Positions 6,498 to 8,356 of a stretch of 8,356 nt of DNA are shown piece by piece. A program made the translations under genes and the position numbers. The notes beneath the pieces are model-generated. The model made no database searches, was not told the DNA's origin, and saw only the letters and a list, made by a program, of their open reading frames with translations. Source of the DNA: an uncultured Clostridia bacterium (GTDB lineage: Bacteria > Bacillota > Clostridia > Oscillospirales > Butyricicoccaceae); assembly GCA_945486175.1 (NCBI GenBank), contig CALYTA010000031.1, forward strand, positions 1 through 8,356, read 5' to 3'. Numbering within the stretch: position 1 is the stretch's first letter; each line of letters starts with the position of its first letter.

Positions 6498-7367
6498 TTA
6501 AATCGGGTATCTCCGGAACAGGCTGGGGGAAATCCCCACGTTTTTCTGGAAGCTGTGGATAAAATTTTCTTCGCTGTTGTATCCGATGTGGTAGGCGATT
6601 TCCTTCACGGTCAGCGTCGTGGAGGTCAGCATGTATTTCGCCTTGTCCAGCCGGCGCAGCACGATGTATTCATATGGCGAATAGCCGGTGTGCCGCTTGA
6701 ACTGGCGGGAGAAGTGCGAGGGGCTGAGGTTGACCGCCTCCGCGACCATCGCCACGGTCAGCTGTTCAAACAGGTGCTCGTTCATATAGCGGATTGCCTG
6801 CGTGATGCAGCTGTCCGCATCGCGCACCGTGCCCGTTTCCTCCAGCAGCAGCTGGCACAGGATGCGGTGCAGCAGCTGGGAACAGGCGGCTTCGCTCAGG
6901 CGTTCGCCGGAAGCGCACCCGCTGAGCAGGGAATCCAGCTCAAGCAGGATTTCTGAGTACGCCGTGGGCGCGAACACATGGCGGTCGCCGTGTGCCTGGA
7001 GAATGCGGCGGTAAAAATCGCGCGCATTCAGCCCGTTAAACAGCAGCCAGATAAATTCCAGCCCGTCTGTGCCGTGGTAGCGGTACGGCTCGCGGCAGTC
7101 GAACAGCACGACCTGTCCGGATGTGGCGAGCGTGGTTTTTCCGCCCAGTTCCAGCTCCAGTGCGCCGTCCTGTACGGCAAACAGCATGATATTCAGATTG
7201 TGGTCGCCCTGGAGCGCGATTTCCGACTGATAGCCGAAGGAATATGCGCTGTTGCAGAAATAATGTCCGCAGCGTGTCGGATAATAAAACAGCTCATGCG
7301 CCAGCGCGGATGGCGTAAAATAGTACCGTTCGGAGGTCTGGTGTACGCCGGCTTCCGGAATCAGCAT
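6498..7367 (-). CDS. AraC-family transcriptional regulator
   Basis: A 289-residue regulator. The N-terminal part (about 20-110) is a beta-rich AraC-type sensing domain (NIMLFAVQDGALELELGG, then TSGQVVLFDCREPYRYHG) that lacks the clustered histidines of the other AraC protein in this window. The C-terminus has two helix-turn-helix motifs, about 203-224 (LTVAMVAEAVNLSPSHFSRQF) and 253-274 (TVKEIAYHIGYNSEENF), ending in the signature GISPSLFRRY. Start: the ATG at 7367 follows AGAGAGG by about 11 bases. Longer starts, including the ATG at 7406, lack a binding site and would overlap the predicted promoter (7393-7421). The gene is divergent from iolH across a 191-base gap and convergent with iolG, so iolH is its most likely target. 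The inducer is unknown; an inositol or keto-inositol is an inference from the neighbours. Confidence 0.9.
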   Translation of the reverse strand: MLIPEAGVHQTSERYYFTPSALAHELFYYPTRCGHYFCNSAYSFGYQSEIALQGDHNLNIMLFAVQDGALELELGGKTTLATSGQVVLFDCREPYRYHGTDGLEFIWLLFNGLNARDFYRRILQAHGDRHVFAPTAYSEILLELDSLLSGCASGERLSEAACSQLLHRILCQLLLEETGTVRDADSCITQAIRYMNEHLFEQLTVAMVAEAVNLSPSHFSRQFKRHTGYSPYEYIVLRRLDKAKYMLTSTTLTVKEIAYHIGYNSEENFIHSFQKNVGISPSLFRRYPI

Positions 7368-7392
7368 TTTGATCACATCCTCTCTGTTATTT

Positions 7393-7421
7393 ATCGTATC
7401 AGGCATGTGCCGCAATTGCAA
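7393..7421 (-). promoter_or_regulatory. Predicted promoter of the second AraC gene
   Basis: On the minus strand TTGCAA (7421-7416) is followed after 17 bases by TACGAT (7398-7393), with a TG one base before the -10 (extended form). The predicted start near 7386 leaves a very short leader before the ATG at 7367. The -35 lies within an 8-base palindrome GCAATTGC (7412-7419), which could be an autoregulatory site. Confidence 0.5.
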
Positions 7422-7449
7422 GAGGTAAGAGAGCAGAATATCGCAGTTA

Positions 7450-7490
7450 TTCGGCAAATACTATCATTGGCAGATGCTACTTCGGCAGAT
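7450..7490 (+). repeat. Three short direct repeats over the iolH promoter
   Basis: TTCGGCAAAT (7450-7459) and TTCGGCAGAT (7481-7490) differ by one base and start 31 bases apart, close to three helical turns. A shorter relative, TTGGCAGAT (7467-7475), lies between and contains the -35 of iolH. AraC proteins bind direct half-sites, so this is a candidate operator for the divergent regulator. Function is inferred. Confidence 0.45.
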
Positions 7491-7495
7491 ATAAT
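7467..7495 (+). promoter_or_regulatory. Predicted promoter of iolH
   Basis: TTGGCA (7467-7472) and a perfect TATAAT (7490-7495) with 17 bases between them, the best promoter match in the window. The predicted start is near 7502, giving a leader of about 57 bases. It is divergent from the AraC promoter at 7393-7421. Confidence 0.8.
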
Positions 7496-7512
7496 AAAAG
7501 CATCAAGGGAGA

Positions 7513-7526
7513 CCGCCGAAAGGCGG
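7513..7526 (+). promoter_or_regulatory. GAAA-tetraloop hairpin in the iolH leader
   Basis: CCGCC-GAAA-GGCGG forms a 5-bp GC stem closed by a stable GNRA tetraloop, about 12 bases from the predicted transcript 5' end and well before the ribosome binding site. It has no U-tract. A stabilising 5' hairpin would fit a highly expressed gene. Confidence 0.5.
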
Positions 7527-7558
7527 ACAAAACACGACAAGTGAGGAGGATACTATCA

Positions 7559-8356
7559 ATGAAAATCGCTTTTGACGTTGACGTGCTCGCCAAGCAGATG
7601 AGCATCAATGACATGGTGCACAAGGTAGCAGACTGGGGCTACAAGTACATCGAGCAGTCCCCGCATCCGCGCATCAACCCGTTCTACAAGCATCCGCTGT
7701 TCTCTAAGGAGTGCGAAGCTGAGTACCGTCAGGCACTGAAGGAAACCGGCGTTGAAATTTCTTCTTTCATCGTTGTATATCGTTGGAGCGGTCCGACTGA
7801 GGAGCAGCGCCAGCACGCTGTTGCAAACTGGAAGAAGATCATTGAGATCGCTGTTAACATGGGTGTACCGGTTATCAACACCGAGCTGTCCGGCGATCCG
7901 AATCAGGCAGAAATCTGCAACGGCATGTGGTTCAAGTCCATGGAAGAGCTGCTGCCGATCATCGAGCGCGAAGGTCTGCGTGTGGAAATCCAGTCCCATC
8001 CGTATGACTTCTGCGAACTGAACAACGAGACCGTTGATATGGTTAAGTCCTTCCGTTCCAAGAACCTGGGCTATGTATATTCTTCTCCCCATGGCTTCTT
8101 CTACGATCAGGGCAAGGGCGATGTTCGTTCCATGCTGAAGTACTGCGGCGAGGAACTGACTCATGTTCTGTTTGCTGATACCTTCAATCAGACACTGGAC
8201 TGCCGTTACATTGCAAACCCGCCATGGCTGAACGGCCGCGGCAAGGCTGACGTTACCATTCATCAGCATCTGGCAATGGGCGAAGGCGACGTTGATTTCC
8301 CGGGCATCTTCGAGACCCTGCGTGAGATGGACTTCGCAAACAGACAGCTGAAGCCG
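7559..8356 (+). CDS. iolH: IolH-type sugar phosphate isomerase/epimerase family protein (partial, C-terminus off window)
   Basis: The frame is open for 266 residues to the right edge; the family is about 290 long, so roughly 20-30 residues are missing. AGGAGG (7544-7549) lies 9 bases before the ATG. The protein belongs to the TIM-barrel family that includes AP endonuclease 2, IolE and IolI. It matches IolH as I remember it over its whole length: MVHKVADWGYKYIEQSPHP (19-37), YRWSGP (74-79), VINTELSGDP (105-114), SMEELLPIIEREG (127-139), VEIQSHPYDFCE (142-153), ADTFNQ with RYIANPP (206-222), and HQHLAMGEGDVDF (235-247). IolH is encoded in the inositol catabolic operon of Bacillus subtilis; its reaction is not firmly established. 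Glu109, His147 and His178 are conserved-looking polar residues in the barrel. Arg codons are mainly CGT, unlike the regulator genes, which suggests high expression. IolE- or IolI-like activity is the alternative. Confidence 0.85.
   Translation, partial: MKIAFDVDVLAKQMSINDMVHKVADWGYKYIEQSPHPRINPFYKHPLFSKECEAEYRQALKETGVEISSFIVVYRWSGPTEEQRQHAVANWKKIIEIAVNMGVPVINTELSGDPNQAEICNGMWFKSMEELLPIIEREGLRVEIQSHPYDFCELNNETVDMVKSFRSKNLGYVYSSPHGFFYDQGKGDVRSMLKYCGEELTHVLFADTFNQTLDCRYIANPPWLNGRGKADVTIHQHLAMGEGDVDFPGIFETLREMDFANRQLKP

Noticed and set aside
7368..7457. Longer N-terminus for the second AraC protein
   Set aside because: No ribosome site at the earlier starts and the segment overlaps a good extended -10 promoter for the gene.
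7556..8269. Minus-strand open frame opposite iolH
   Set aside because: The plus-strand product matches IolH throughout; the antisense frame resembles no family.
7559..8356. iolH product as a C-glycoside deglycosidase (DgpC/CarC type), suggested by pairing with a Gfo/Idh/MocA enzyme
   Set aside because: The motifs match IolH along its length, the oxidoreductase matches IolG, and no small beta-subunit gene is adjacent.
1..8356. CRISPR array, insertion sequence, tRNA, rRNA or phage genes
   Set aside because: I found no regularly spaced repeats, transposase-like proteins, terminal repeats or RNA-gene signatures on either strand.

Overview
The window looks like chromosomal DNA of a GC-rich anaerobic Firmicute, probably an Oscillospirales-type gut Clostridium. 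The basis is strong AGGAGG-type ribosome binding sites, Bacillus-like IolG and IolH proteins, and a four-gene ABC operon of a kind common in Clostridia. The lineage is an inference from sequence style, not from a marker gene. I see no mobile element, CRISPR array, tRNA or rRNA.

Left part (1-4201, minus strand): a tightly packed operon read right to left. It encodes an ABC ATPase (3185-4201), a six-helix ABC-2 type permease (2484-3188), a GldG-like membrane-anchored auxiliary protein (970-2469) and a DUF4340 protein (973 to beyond the left edge). Two junctions are 4-base stop/start overlaps. At the third, the ribosome binding site overlaps the upstream stop codon. Together they form a GldA/GldF/GldG-like ABC system with an added DUF4340 partner. 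Its substrate is unknown.

Middle (4202-5409): a divergent promoter region, then a cupin-type AraC-family regulator (4388-5251) on the plus strand, then the promoter and structured leader of the next gene.

Right part (5410-8356): iolG, inositol 2-dehydrogenase (5410-6420, plus), ends at a strong bidirectional terminator shared with a second, convergent AraC-family regulator (6498-7367, minus). That regulator is divergent from iolH (7559 to beyond the right edge, plus). iolG and iolH sit in one long operon in Bacillus subtilis. Here each has its own consensus-like promoter, and the local regulators are AraC-type rather than the DeoR-type IolR. The likely job of this half is inositol (or inositol-isomer) oxidation. 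The remaining iol genes are not in the window and may lie to the right.

Several short repeated or dyad motifs sit in the iolG and iolH promoter regions. They are the best candidates for undescribed regulatory sites. I did not find a clearly novel multi-gene system. The least understood unit is the ABC/GldG/DUF4340 operon.
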